Position numbers and translations under genes: made by a program. The notes under the pieces were generated by a model that did not search any database, was not told the origin of the DNA, and was given only the letters and a program-made list of their open reading frames with translations. Positions 25,870 through 34,937 of a DNA stretch of 64,000 bases are shown here, piece by piece. The stretch comes from SAR324 cluster bacterium (lineage in GTDB: Bacteria > SAR324 > NAC60-12), in NCBI GenBank assembly GCA_015232315.1, contig JADFZZ010000017.1, forward strand, positions 31,674-95,673. Direction: 5' to 3'. How positions within the stretch are numbered: the stretch's first letter is position 1; each line of letters begins with the position of its first letter.

Positions 25870-27373
25870 AGACATGCCCGCCAACGCAAAAAACTGGATC
25901 GCTCATGCCATTGCTGGAATGGCCATTGCGGATGGACGTGTAGACTCTTCTGAACTGGTGTTCTTAAAAGAAGCCATGTCTTTTCTGAATGATCGGGAAT
26001 CCATCAATAAAATTCTAACCTTCGTAAAACAGGGAAAAGTTCCTGAACTTCCCGCCATAAGCCTCGATAAAAACGCGGCATTTTCCATATTAAAACACTT
26101 GACCCAAATTGCCATCATTGATGAAGATCTTCATGAAAATGAAACTTCATTTTTACACTCAGCAGGTGAAATACTTGGATTTCCGCCCAGTATCACTGAA
26201 AAATTTTTATCCATTGCCCACAAAAATCTGGAATCTCGAGTTGCCAGAGGATTGCTAAAAGTTCAGGGATCCCAGGAAGAGGTGCGATGCAAAGACATGA
26301 CGCTTACTGGTTGCATGGTGGATCTGGATTATGTGGTCAATCCCATGACTGTCGGAGAATTACAGGTTTATGCAAAAAATAACGAAGAAGAAATGTTGTG
26401 CAGTGTGATTCCCTGCATTGTAAAATGGTTTCGGAAAAAATCATCCGGGAAAATCGCCATCAAGCTTGAGTTCAAGGAAGAAATAAATGTAAATCATGGT
26501 GTTCTGCAGATTGTTGATCCTGACTCCTGTATTATTGGCGCACAAAAAGAACTGGTTACAAAATCATCAGCTCTTGCCGGAAGATATGTCCAGTGCCGTA
26601 TTTGCATGACATCAGAAATCCCCTTCTGGTCGTTGCGTCCTGGAAACATGATTCCTGAAACCAATATTTTCTGGGTTCCGATCTATACAGAAGCCTACAA
26701 AGGCAAGGAACTTTGCAATTTCAATTTACAAAGAATCACAGTCTGCCCCAACTGTTTTTTTGCCAGTGACATTCTACATTTTTTTCATTTGCATGGTGAA
26801 ATCCAGATGCCGGCAAGTTTTGATGTTAAATTATTTTCAGTCAGGTGGAAAGAAACCATTAATGGACGAAAATCCATCTTGAGGGGCACATTGGAAGAAC
26901 TTCTTTCAGAAAAGCGTCCCCTAGAGCAGGCTATTGCCACCTATACCATGGCCGTTTACACGCATGATTTATTATCACGTCAGGTTCAGATGACTTTTTT
27001 TCATCAGCAACAATCAATTTTTTATTTATTGATTCAGGCCGATCTTTACATGCAGATCAACAAAAAGCATGAAGCCGAAAAAAATTTAAGAGAAGTGATC
27101 AAACGGTTGGAATTGATCATGCTGAAAACCAAAAGTGTGTTCTGGATTCAAGCTGTAGAACAGTTAGCCATGATCAAACTCTATTTTCAGGAAGATAAAG
27201 GGGTTTCCAAACAACTGACCCAACTGGAACGCTACAAGGAATCTCACCCGCCCAAACCCTCAACAGCGGAAGACGAAGCCCTTGAAAAAGCAATTGAGTC
27301 CCTCAAACAGGCCAATCTGGACCCACAATCCTATTGGAGTTCAAAACGTTCCCACTTTCATAGAAATCAATGA
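25850..27373 (+). CDS. TerB-like, DUF2225-type zinc and helical-repeat protein
   Basis: A 507-residue soluble protein without signal peptide. Residues about 10-135 resemble a TerB domain (IAHAIAGMAIADGRVDSSELVFL, then IAIIDEDLHENETSFL), the acidic helical fold of tellurite-resistance proteins. Residues about 145-235 are a beta-rich part that could be a PilZ-like fold. Residues about 240-330 have paired cysteines in CRICMTSEIPFW and VCPNCFFASD, as in DUF2225 zinc domains. The rest is helical and TPR-like. Function unknown; stand-alone gene. Confidence 0.6.
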   Translation: MESLLNEDMPANAKNWIAHAIAGMAIADGRVDSSELVFLKEAMSFLNDRESINKILTFVKQGKVPELPAISLDKNAAFSILKHLTQIAIIDEDLHENETSFLHSAGEILGFPPSITEKFLSIAHKNLESRVARGLLKVQGSQEEVRCKDMTLTGCMVDLDYVVNPMTVGELQVYAKNNEEEMLCSVIPCIVKWFRKKSSGKIAIKLEFKEEINVNHGVLQIVDPDSCIIGAQKELVTKSSALAGRYVQCRICMTSEIPFWSLRPGNMIPETNIFWVPIYTEAYKGKELCNFNLQRITVCPNCFFASDILHFFHLHGEIQMPASFDVKLFSVRWKETINGRKSILRGTLEELLSEKRPLEQAIATYTMAVYTHDLLSRQVQMTFFHQQQSIFYLLIQADLYMQINKKHEAEKNLREVIKRLELIMLKTKSVFWIQAVEQLAMIKLYFQEDKGVSKQLTQLERYKESHPPKPSTAEDEALEKAIESLKQANLDPQSYWSSKRSHFHRNQ

Positions 27374-27431
27374 CCCCGCATTGTTCTCCGAACAACTTGA
27401 AAACAAATCAATCAATGGCTTGAAACGTTCC

Positions 27432-27638
27432 TTAAACAAAAATGTCCAGCACCAGGACATATACGATGGGGCGTTCCACATCCTCCCTGATCACATGGGT
27501 GATTTCATACCCCACATTCTCATAAATAAAACGTTCGCCCTCGACCAACTGATTCTCCGTAAGCCACAATTGTATGGTTTCCTCATATTTCAGGGCACCA
27601 TGAACATTTACCAGAATTTTTTCTGAAGATTCGCTCAT
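27432..27638 (-). CDS. Small hypothetical protein (68 residues)
   Basis: MSESSEKILVNVHGALKYEE, with a later ENQLVEGERFIYENVGYEI and a hydrophobic end. It alternates strand-like segments as a small folded domain would. It lies just before the CBS-domain gene on the same strand but has only a weak ribosome site. Not recognised. Confidence 0.45.
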   Translation of the reverse strand: MSESSEKILVNVHGALKYEETIQLWLTENQLVEGERFIYENVGYEITHVIREDVERPIVYVLVLDIFV

Positions 27639-27689
27639 ATTTTCATTATTAAGGATGGAATTGATGGTTGTAATGCCACTCCGGCATTT

Positions 27690-28112
27690 TTATTGAGACT
27701 TTAATAATCGAATCAAATCTCGCCTTGAAATCACTCCAACCAATTGTTTGTCATCATCCACCACAGGAAAACTGTGAATACTGGACTGTGCCATCAGTTC
27801 CAGAACATAAGTCAGCGGATGCCATGCTCTGACTGTCACAAGTTGGGAAAAAATATGTCGAATGGTTCGTTCCTGAGCAATATTTTCATAGGGTCGCGGA
27901 TTTCTCAGGTCGGTTCCAAACACAATAAACGCTTTTAGAAAATCGTATTGTGAAACAATTCCAATCAGTTCCTTATTTTCAAGCACGGGAAACATATTGA
28001 ATTGATATTCATCAAACAATAATTCCAAGTCATGGATACTCATATCAGGATGTACCGTGATCACATTTCTGGTCATTCCATTTTCAACCTTGCCATTCAC
28101 AAAATTTTGCAT
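27690..28112 (-). CDS. CBS-domain pair protein
   Basis: A 140-residue protein made of two CBS motifs. The first has GMTRNVITVHPDMSIHDLELLF and FPVLENKELIGIVSQYDFLK; the second has HIFSQLVTVRAWHPLTYVL and FPVVDDDKQLVGVISRRDLIRLL. CBS pairs bind adenine nucleotides and regulate partner proteins. No partner domain is attached. It lies 31 bases after panC on the same strand. Confidence 0.88.
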   Translation of the reverse strand: MQNFVNGKVENGMTRNVITVHPDMSIHDLELLFDEYQFNMFPVLENKELIGIVSQYDFLKAFIVFGTDLRNPRPYENIAQERTIRHIFSQLVTVRAWHPLTYVLELMAQSSIHSFPVVDDDKQLVGVISRRDLIRLLKSQ

Positions 28113-28143
28113 AAGTCCTTTACCGGAAACCCAATTTTGGGGA

Positions 28144-28998
28144 TTATTTTGAAGATTCTATGGTGATATTGTCAATCAAACGAGTCTTACCCACCCAGAC
28201 CGCGGCAACAAACAAGGTTTGTCCCTCAAAATGTGACTGGGGTTCCAGGGTTTCAGGATCAACAAAAGTGGCGTAATCCAGACGAACTGAGGAATGTGTC
28301 AGGATTTCCGCGTGTAGAACACTGATGATTTCTGAAAAATTATATTTTTTTTCCTCCAGGACAAGAGACTTTGCCAGTTTCATCGACCGTTGGATTCCCA
28401 GGGCATATTCTCTTTCCGCTGTTGACAGATACCGGTTGCGCGAACTCATGGCCAGGCCATCTGGTTCCCGATGAATCGGGGCTTCGATGAGTTGAATTGG
28501 AATATTGAGATCCCTGACCATTTGACGGATGATCAAACATTGCTGATAGTCTTTTCTGCCAAAAATAGCCACATCAGCTTGAATGATATTGAACAGTTTC
28601 AAAACAACCGTGGTCACCCCTCTGAAATGCCCGGGTCGGGATGCGCCTTCAAGTTTTTGGCAGACGGGCGTTTCTGGTATGACCCAGGTTCCATAACCTT
28701 CAGGATAGATCTCTGATACTTCCGGCGTAAAAAAACAATCCACGCCCGCACGTTGGCCAAGCCTCACATCATTTTCGAGAGTTCGGGGATATTTATTAAA
28801 ATCTTCATGCGGTCCAAACTGTGAGGGATTCACAAAGATAGTCATGATCACATGATCGGCAACAGTTCGAGCCTGATGAACCAGACTCAAATGGCCTTCA
28901 TGCAACGCACCCATTGTAGGCACCACTGCGACCTTGCCCTTCAAGGCGGAGCGATATTTCCGGAAGGCTTCGATGGATTGAAAGATTTGGCTGTTCAT
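28144..28998 (-). CDS. panC: Pantothenate synthetase
   Basis: Joins pantoate and beta-alanine with ATP to make pantothenate. The 284-residue protein has VAVVPTMGALHEGHLSLV (HxGH nucleotidyltransferase motif), TIFVNPSQFGPHEDF, GVDCFFTPEVSEIYP, FGRKDYQQ and MSSRNRYLS. All are diagnostic. panB and panD are not in the window; a CoaBC-like gene of the same CoA pathway lies at 35.3 kb. Confidence 0.96.
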   Translation of the reverse strand: MNSQIFQSIEAFRKYRSALKGKVAVVPTMGALHEGHLSLVHQARTVADHVIMTIFVNPSQFGPHEDFNKYPRTLENDVRLGQRAGVDCFFTPEVSEIYPEGYGTWVIPETPVCQKLEGASRPGHFRGVTTVVLKLFNIIQADVAIFGRKDYQQCLIIRQMVRDLNIPIQLIEAPIHREPDGLAMSSRNRYLSTAEREYALGIQRSMKLAKSLVLEEKKYNFSEIISVLHAEILTHSSVRLDYATFVDPETLEPQSHFEGQTLFVAAVWVGKTRLIDNITIESSK

Positions 28999-29150
28999 AA
29001 ATCACATGGAGTTATTTTTGATCAAAAGGAAACTTGAAGATATCGGCTCAATGTTGAAATATTCCTGTCATCTCAAAATTCTGAAAGTTTTTCCTATCGT
29101 CGAAATGACACAAATGCATCTCCGGATTCACATCATAACCATGAAACACT

Positions 29151-29345
29151 ATGAAAATTCCTGATAAAATGGAAATTCTCCGTTGGCTTTTGATACTGTT
29201 TTTTTTTGGAATGACAGGTCTCGGATTTTATTTAAATTATCAACGTGCCGTTGTCAAAAATAAAGTTCCGATGACTGAACAATCCTTCCGTCAGGATTCG
29301 CCCAACTCAGAACAGGAGCGTTCTGATTATATGAATTCCCACTAA
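29151..29345 (+). CDS. Small single-helix membrane protein, doubtful
   Basis: A 64-residue frame, MKIPDKMEILRWLLILFFFG then MTGLGFYLNYQ, a clear transmembrane helix followed by a charged tail. No good ribosome site precedes it and its 3' end overlaps the yggT gene on the other strand by 39 bases. It may be real, since the helix is well formed. Confidence 0.35.
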   Translation: MKIPDKMEILRWLLILFFFGMTGLGFYLNYQRAVVKNKVPMTEQSFRQDSPNSEQERSDYMNSH

Positions 29346-29561
29346 CGCGACCACAACGGAGATATCCAGATTTCCAATTGGCGGAATGGTTCTGCGGATT
29401 GGCGTCAAAACAGGCTCACAGACTCTGCTCAGAAACCTGTTGACAGGGTGCAACGGATCAAATTGAATCCAAGACATAACCGCATAGCCTAGCAAACAAA
29501 AACTGTAGAGACCTAAAGCAGCGTCCAGGACTCGGATCATGGATACAAAAAGTGATGTCAT
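29307..29561 (-). CDS. yggT: YggT family membrane protein
   Basis: An 84-residue integral membrane protein with two hydrophobic helices and the family core AVMSWIQFDPLHPVNRFLSRVCEPVLTPIRRTIPP. YggT proteins are often linked with yggS and proC, and that is the order here: yggS, proC-like, yggT. Role unclear; osmotic tolerance or cell-envelope functions are proposed for relatives. Confidence 0.88.
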   Translation of the reverse strand: MTSLFVSMIRVLDAALGLYSFCLLGYAVMSWIQFDPLHPVNRFLSRVCEPVLTPIRRTIPPIGNLDISVVVALVGIHIIRTLLF

Positions 29562-29587
29562 GATTCTCCTTATATTAGAAATATGAG

Positions 29588-30415
29588 TTAGTTTTTACGA
29601 GGTTCCACCGCTTCCATCAACACCCCTCGAAAACCTGATTTTTCTAAAGCCAGCAAGGATTTAGCGGCCCGTGGAGTTTCTTCCAGCAATGAATTTTTAT
29701 ACAAAACAGGACTATTTTCTGACTGTTTCAGCCCCTTCACCATTCCATGCATCACATGAATAATGGCTTGTGCGGTTTCTTCTCTTGAGAGCCCCAAGGC
29801 ACCGCCACCATCAGTCAGTGCTTCAATCAGAACACTTCCAGTCAAGGCTCCCAGATGAAAGATTCTTTCCAGAGTATCCAACTGATATTCAGTGTGAACC
29901 TCCTGAATGAAGGAAAACATCGACAGGCATTGCCGCACCTGATTCATGTCCTCCCTATCCACCAGTTCTGATCCTGTCAAGGCGATCACAGAATCCTGAG
30001 GATTGACAGGATGATTCGAAACACATTGCACCATTTTATGCGGATTGATTTCCTGAGTCATCCGGGCAAAGGACACATCATTTTTTAATAAAACCAGAAT
30101 ATGCCTGTCCGCAATCAATAACCTGATCCTGGTCAGCAAGGGTTTGAACTCGAGGAACGTTGAATCCATGAAAATCAGTTTACACTGACTGAAAAGTTGA
30201 TCCAGATTCCATTCCACCCGAGTGCCAGGCAACAAAGCATTTTCCGGTAATTCTGTCAGCGGATGGATACAGAATACCGGCGTGTTCCGGAATTTCTGCC
30301 CTTGGGACACGGCCTGCAACCTTTTGCCAAAAGGACCCCAACCGATGAATCCCAAAGTGCCCAACTCTGCGTCATTCATGATTTCATGCGTTTTGAGTTC
30401 AACCACGTTGCCCAA
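29588..30415 (-). CDS. Pyrroline-5-carboxylate reductase-like protein
   Basis: A 275-residue ProC homologue. GTLGFIGWGPFGKRL is the dinucleotide-binding loop. The C-terminal dimer domain has LDTLERIFHLGALTGSVLIEAL and DGGGALGLSREETAQAIIHVM, matching ProC. The middle is divergent, and the nucleotide loop GWGPFG departs from the usual GGGNM, so it may not make proline efficiently. Its start overlaps the end of yggS by 17 bases. Confidence 0.7.
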   Translation of the reverse strand: MGNVVELKTHEIMNDAELGTLGFIGWGPFGKRLQAVSQGQKFRNTPVFCIHPLTELPENALLPGTRVEWNLDQLFSQCKLIFMDSTFLEFKPLLTRIRLLIADRHILVLLKNDVSFARMTQEINPHKMVQCVSNHPVNPQDSVIALTGSELVDREDMNQVRQCLSMFSFIQEVHTEYQLDTLERIFHLGALTGSVLIEALTDGGGALGLSREETAQAIIHVMHGMVKGLKQSENSPVLYKNSLLEETPRAAKSLLALEKSGFRGVLMEAVEPRKN

Positions 30416-31100
30416 AGATAGCCCTCCCTATACGAATCATGGTTGCCCCTTCACGAATGGCTGACGGATAGTCGTCACTCATTCCCATGGATAGCTCCGT
30501 CAAGCCCTCATATCCCAAATGCTGTTTCATTTTAGTTTGCCAATGACTCAACTCCCGAAATCCGGCCTGAGTAGCCGCCTCCTCCAGGGTAGGATCGCCA
30601 ATGGTCATTAAGCCTCGCCAGACGAGGTGTTTGCATTGCAGCAGGGTGGTGCCAAGTTCCAGAACATCGTCATAGCGACACAATCCTTCCTTGGAATCTT
30701 CTCCAAAGATATTTACCTGTATCAACACTTGCATGGTCCAGCCAGCTTCAGCGCATTTTTTTTCCAGCAATGCGGCCAGATCCTTCGAATCCAGTGAGTG
30801 AATCCAGTGAAATTTTCCAGCGCAAAATTTTGCTTTGTTTTTTTGAAGATGTCCGATCAGATGCCATTCCACATCGGCCCTGTTCAACGCTTCAATTTTA
30901 GGAATGGCTTCCTGAACCCGATTTTCCCCAAATTGAATATGGCCAGCTTCCACGGCCAACCGGATGGCTTCTACAGGATGGGTTTTGGAAACAGCGATCA
31001 AACGGATTGTTTTGGGATCGCGTCCAGCCTGTAGGGCCTGATGGGTGATGTTTTGCACAAGGTCTTTCAGGTTATTTTCAAGGGAATACAAATTGGTCAT
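30399..31100 (-). CDS. yggS: Pyridoxal phosphate homeostasis protein
   Basis: The start is placed at MTNLYSLENNLKDLVQNI (31100), since the upstream extension overlaps the preceding gene. The 233-residue TIM-barrel protein has LIAVSKTHPVEAIRLAV with the PLP lysine, FGENRVQEAIPKIEAL, EWHLIGHLQKNKAKF, IHSLDSKDLA, and the phosphate site ELSMGMSDDYPSAIREGATMIRIG. It keeps free PLP low and affects amino acid pools. Confidence 0.95.
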   Translation of the reverse strand: MTNLYSLENNLKDLVQNITHQALQAGRDPKTIRLIAVSKTHPVEAIRLAVEAGHIQFGENRVQEAIPKIEALNRADVEWHLIGHLQKNKAKFCAGKFHWIHSLDSKDLAALLEKKCAEAGWTMQVLIQVNIFGEDSKEGLCRYDDVLELGTTLLQCKHLVWRGLMTIGDPTLEEAATQAGFRELSHWQTKMKQHLGYEGLTELSMGMSDDYPSAIREGATMIRIGRAIFGQRG

Positions 31101-31107
31101 GAGGTGT

Positions 31108-31713
31108 TTATTTCGCGGGTTGTGCTTGCAGTTTCCACAAGCCCAATTGATTGGCCTGCGCGTATTTTTCGGCATTCTGATAATCGACATGGTATTTGCC
31201 CGGCGTGTCTTCCAGAAGATAAAACGACCAGCCATTTTTGATCAACCATTCGTTGATACTGGTATCACTGGCCCAAAGCTCACCCACCATACGATAAATT
31301 TTATCCAGATATTTATACTCGACCCGAACCCGGCGCCCATAAAACAGTTTGCCAAGTTCATAAGCCACCTTTTTTTTGAACCAGTCATTATAAGCCTTGC
31401 CCTGACTGATGGATTGCTCTGGTGACACAAAACGCAACCATACTCTGATTTCCTGACGGGAAATATTAAGATTGTTTTTGGACAATTTAAAGGTCCATTT
31501 TCGAAATTCAGATTTGTCATCAATGCGAATCCAGATGCTTTCCGAATCAGAAACTCTCCCGACCACACCTTCCAGCATATCAGGAAAAGCCTGCCCGGAT
31601 TGATCGCCCAGGCTATTGAATAAATTGCTTCGGCTTTCACTGAGCGACTGAGCCTGTGTGTTGAGCGCAGACAAAAAGAACAGGATCATAAACAGGGATC
31701 TGGCAGCCATCAT
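31108..31713 (-). CDS. Exported staphylococcal nuclease-like protein
   Basis: A 201-residue protein with a signal peptide (about 1-21, ending NTQAQ). The domain includes EIRVWLRFVSPEQ, AYNDWFKKKVAYELGKLFYGRRVRVEY and RMVGELWASDTSINEWLIKNGWSF, following the order of thermonuclease (SNase) folds. The classical catalytic Arg-Glu-Arg set is not clearly preserved: where RLxGIDAPE is expected there is WLRFVSPEQ. It could be a binding protein instead of a nuclease. It overlaps bioF by four bases and precedes yggS. Confidence 0.65.
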   Translation of the reverse strand: MMAARSLFMILFFLSALNTQAQSLSESRSNLFNSLGDQSGQAFPDMLEGVVGRVSDSESIWIRIDDKSEFRKWTFKLSKNNLNISRQEIRVWLRFVSPEQSISQGKAYNDWFKKKVAYELGKLFYGRRVRVEYKYLDKIYRMVGELWASDTSINEWLIKNGWSFYLLEDTPGKYHVDYQNAEKYAQANQLGLWKLQAQPAK

Positions 31714-32876
31714 GATGTTCCTTGTGAAATTGATTGATAATGATGCAAGGCCTCCAACAACCGCATAATCTGCTCTTGTTGATTATGAACATGCAGGCAG
31801 ATTCTGAGACGCTCAGTTCCGGCGGGAACGGTCGGACTTAAAATCGCTTTGACCGCAAACCCTGATTTTTGCAGAAACAAGGCTGTCTGTCTCGCCTTCT
31901 CATTTCCAGGAATGAGTGCCCCCTGAATTGGACTGTAACTCTCAAGAAACGATATAGCAGAACCGGAACGGAGTTGCGACCGAAAAAATCTGATCCGTTC
32001 ATGAAGGGCCTCCAGCATTTCCGGATGTTGTTCCAGAAAATCATAGGCGCATTGAATGGAAATCAAACTGTGTGCGGGAAGGGAGGTACTGTAAATCAGG
32101 GATCTGGCATGATTGATCAGATAATTTTTCAAAATTTCCGGACCAAGCAATATTGCGCCGTGACACCCCATGGCTTTACCAAACGTATGAATCCTCGCAA
32201 AAATCTGACTCTCCAGTCCCAGTTCAACCACGCGCCCCCGGCCCTGTGGACCAAAAACCCCGGTCCCATGGGCTTCATCCACAATCAGCATTGCGCCTGT
32301 TTCCTTACACAGTGAGGTTAACTCTGTCAGCGGCGCAAAATCACCATCCATGGAATATACCGATTCCACCGCAATGAACACTTGCCCGGAAGCCTGCCGC
32401 AGTTTTTCTTTCAGATGGTTCAGGTCGTTGTGTCTGAAGGAAAAATGCCGGGCAACTCCAAGTCGTAGACCATCACGGATCGACGCATGGATCCATTGAT
32501 CATACAGTACCGTATCGCCTTTTTGGGGGACACAACTGAAAAATCCCAGATTGAGGTCATAGCCGGAATTGAACAATAAACCTGACGAAGCCTTATGAAA
32601 GGTTGCGATACGTGTTTCCAGCGCTTCAGCCAGGAGGCTGTTTCCGCTGATCAGTCTGGAGCCTGTGGAACCTGTGGCCGGAGGCGACAAGGCGACCATT
32701 TTTCGCAAAACAGCATCATGCAACTCATGGGATCGGGCAAATCCCAGATAATCATTGGAACAGAAATCTATGAGGGAATGATATTGCTCCAACTGGCGAA
32801 GCAAACCTGCCTCCTGACGTTTCAGCAACAGGTTCTGGAGCAATTTTTCAAAGGAATCCACAAACGGTCCAATCAA
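31710..32876 (-). CDS. bioF: 8-amino-7-oxononanoate synthase
   Basis: PLP enzyme of biotin synthesis that condenses pimeloyl-ACP or -CoA with alanine. The 388-residue protein has DFCSNDYLGFARSHEL, GSTGSRLISGNSLLAEALE, VDEAHGTGVFGPQGRG and the PLP lysine in IHTFGKAMGCHGAILLG. It overlaps bioB by four bases (ATGA), so the two are translationally coupled. bioA, bioD and bioC/H are absent from the window. Confidence 0.93.
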   Translation of the reverse strand: MIGPFVDSFEKLLQNLLLKRQEAGLLRQLEQYHSLIDFCSNDYLGFARSHELHDAVLRKMVALSPPATGSTGSRLISGNSLLAEALETRIATFHKASSGLLFNSGYDLNLGFFSCVPQKGDTVLYDQWIHASIRDGLRLGVARHFSFRHNDLNHLKEKLRQASGQVFIAVESVYSMDGDFAPLTELTSLCKETGAMLIVDEAHGTGVFGPQGRGRVVELGLESQIFARIHTFGKAMGCHGAILLGPEILKNYLINHARSLIYSTSLPAHSLISIQCAYDFLEQHPEMLEALHERIRFFRSQLRSGSAISFLESYSPIQGALIPGNEKARQTALFLQKSGFAVKAILSPTVPAGTERLRICLHVHNQQEQIMRLLEALHHYQSISQGTS

Positions 32877-33877
32877 CCGTGATGATGGTGGTGGTGATCA
32901 TGATCATGACCAATGGTGTATTCATTGACAGGTCGGGGTACCAGGCCAAGAATATCAAACATCTGCTGATCCAGATCCACATCAGGATTGGGCGTCGTCA
33001 ACAGTTTTTCGCCGGCGAAAATGGAATTGGCTCCCGCCAGAAAGCACAAGGCCTGATCAGACATACTCATCTGGGTTCTTCCCGCAGACAACCGCACTGT
33101 TGATTTGGGCATGATAATCCGGGCTGTTGCCACCATGCGTATCATTTCCCAGATAGCGACCAGTGGCTGATTTTCCAGAGGAGTTCCTTTGACTGGCACC
33201 AATGCGTTGACTGGCACCGATTCAGGGTGTGGAGTCAAATTGGCCAGAGTGAACAACATGCCAATGCGATCACTGTGAGATTCGCCCATGCCAATGATGC
33301 CCCCTGTGCAAACAGAGATACCTGCCTCCTGAACATGTTTAATGGTTTTGATCCTGTCATTATAGGTTCTGGTAGAAATAATTTCTGAATAATAATCTTC
33401 CGAAGTATCCAGATTATGATTATAGGCGGCCAATCCGGCTTTGGCCAGTTTATCAGCCTGATCCTGATTCAGCATTCCCAACGTACAGCAAACCTCCAAC
33501 CCTTCCTTGTTGACGGCAGTGACCATTTCCAGAACCCTGTCAAATTCTGAATTATCCTTAACATTTCTCCAGGCCGCACCCATGCAGAAGCGTGAGGACC
33601 CGTGTTCCCTGGCTTTTTTTGCGGCCTCAACCACCAGCTCCAGGCTCATCAGTTTTTCTGCGGGCAGACTGGTCTTGTGACGGGCAGATTGTGGGCAATA
33701 ACCACAATCTTCAGTACAGCCTCCAGTTTTGATGGAGAGCAAGGTGCACTTCTGAACTTCTCGCGATGGATGGTTTTCACGATGAATGGTTGCCGCACGA
33801 AAAATAAGATCCATCAACGGGGTGTTGTAGATCTCGGTGACTTCGTCCAAAGTCCAGTTATGTCGGGTTTCCTGCAT
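32873..33877 (-). CDS. bioB: Biotin synthase
   Basis: Radical-SAM enzyme that inserts sulphur into dethiobiotin. The start MQETRHNWTLDEVTEIYN (33877) fits the family; the extension to 33949 does not. The 334-residue protein has the 4Fe-4S motif CTEDCGYCPQSARH, then SRFCMGAAWRNVKD, YNHNLDTSEDYYSEIISTRTY and a C-terminal RLSAGRTQMS that holds the Arg ligand of the 2Fe-2S cluster. The protein ends in a natural His-rich tail, HDHDHHHHHHG, which is not part of the conserved fold. Confidence 0.95.
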   Translation of the reverse strand: MQETRHNWTLDEVTEIYNTPLMDLIFRAATIHRENHPSREVQKCTLLSIKTGGCTEDCGYCPQSARHKTSLPAEKLMSLELVVEAAKKAREHGSSRFCMGAAWRNVKDNSEFDRVLEMVTAVNKEGLEVCCTLGMLNQDQADKLAKAGLAAYNHNLDTSEDYYSEIISTRTYNDRIKTIKHVQEAGISVCTGGIIGMGESHSDRIGMLFTLANLTPHPESVPVNALVPVKGTPLENQPLVAIWEMIRMVATARIIMPKSTVRLSAGRTQMSMSDQALCFLAGANSIFAGEKLLTTPNPDVDLDQQMFDILGLVPRPVNEYTIGHDHDHHHHHHG

Positions 33878-33994
33878 TGAATTTCTCTGATAGAGTTGGT
33901 GTCTTATGACAAAAAAATGGAAGCATGATGCTGTTTCATAAAAGAGCATCCACTTTATTTCAAGTTATTTCAGGGAGTGTTTCAGAAGGATAAA

Positions 33995-34531
33995 TCATGC
34001 GGAATTGGCGATATACACCACTTTTCCATCACAATATTTGCAACGATAGCGATGAATGGCTCTGTTCCTGCGAAAAGCTGGAAGTTGCCAGCAGCCATTG
34101 ACGCATTTTTTAAAATAGGGAGACTGTGAAAATTCTACAGAGTGGCAACGTTCCCCCGAGCAACCAAGCTCCTGGGCTTTGGCTCGCCAGACATTGTCAT
34201 GACCATGACTGGGCCCCACGAGTGCATGAGCGATTTCGTGCAACAGGGTATCCGTGATTTCCACGTTGCCGGCGGATCTGACAAAACCACGGGACATCGT
34301 TATTTTTTTTGCTCGATAACGACAGTTTCCAGCCCTGCGACGGGCATTATCCAGTTCAAACCGCCATCCTCTCTGCCAAAGCCAGTGTTCCCGTAAAAGC
34401 CGTTCAGCTTCTGCCATGACACGCACTTCAAGGGGATCCTCAGATTTATCAGAATAGGGCTTTGTTCTAGTGTCAGAAGTTGAGGTGAGGAATGCTTTCT
34501 GCAGAAAACCAAAAGGGTTAGAGCCACTCAT
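33995..34531 (-). CDS. SprT-like zinc metalloprotease domain protein
   Basis: A 178-residue protein. The active site is LLHEIAHALVGPSHGHDNVWRAKA (HExxH with a downstream His), the SprT/Spartan pattern, followed by a C-terminal zinc ribbon with KKCVNGC and YRCKYCDGKV. The N-terminal part has GWRFELDNARRRAGNC. Spartan-type enzymes cut DNA-protein crosslinks; bacterial SprT proteins are little studied. It lies seven bases after the CheY gene in one operon. Confidence 0.85.
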   Translation of the reverse strand: MSGSNPFGFLQKAFLTSTSDTRTKPYSDKSEDPLEVRVMAEAERLLREHWLWQRGWRFELDNARRRAGNCRYRAKKITMSRGFVRSAGNVEITDTLLHEIAHALVGPSHGHDNVWRAKAQELGCSGERCHSVEFSQSPYFKKCVNGCWQLPAFRRNRAIHRYRCKYCDGKVVYIANSA

Positions 34532-34538
34532 GAACGTC

Positions 34539-34937
34539 TCACGCAGGAAACATTTGTTTCAATTTATCAATCAGCGTTTTTGCGTCAAAGGGTTTGACGA
34601 TATAGCCATTGACTCCGCTTTTTATGGCCGCCAGCACATTATCTTTCTTGGCTTCCGCAGTGAGCATCAACACCTTGATGGATTTATATTGTTCGTCTTC
34701 CCGCAATTTTTTCAAAAAATCAATCCCGTTCATTTTGGGCATATTCCAATCAAGAATAATCAATTGGAATTTATCTCGTTCATCACGGGGAATCTCCATT
34801 TTTTGCCATGCGGTTGTTCCATCATCGGCTTCAGTGACATTCTTCAATCCCTCATCAAACAGAGCTTTTACTACCACACGTCTCATTGTGGGTGAGTCAT
34901 CAACCACCAGGATGTTTAAATTCTCGTTAATCGACAT
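34539..34937 (-). CDS. CheY-like single-domain response regulator
   Basis: A 132-residue receiver domain. LVVDDSPTMRRVVVKALFDEG has the acidic pair, LIILDWNMPKMNGIDFLKKLR the phosphorylated Asp, VLMLTAEAKKDN the Thr and GYIVKPFDAKTL the Lys. Spacing and the NMPKMNG loop are those of chemotaxis CheY. AGGAGA precedes the ATG. No chemotaxis cluster is adjacent; SprT follows. The degenerate CheA-like protein at 45.2 kb could not phosphorylate it. Confidence 0.9.
   Translation of the reverse strand: MSINENLNILVVDDSPTMRRVVVKALFDEGLKNVTEADDGTTAWQKMEIPRDERDKFQLIILDWNMPKMNGIDFLKKLREDEQYKSIKVLMLTAEAKKDNVLAAIKSGVNGYIVKPFDAKTLIDKLKQMFPA

Noticed and set aside
34539..34937. CheY as partner of the CheA-like protein at 45 kb
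   Set aside because: The CheA-like protein lacks the phosphotransfer His domain and ATP-binding residues, and the genes are 10 kb apart on opposite strands.
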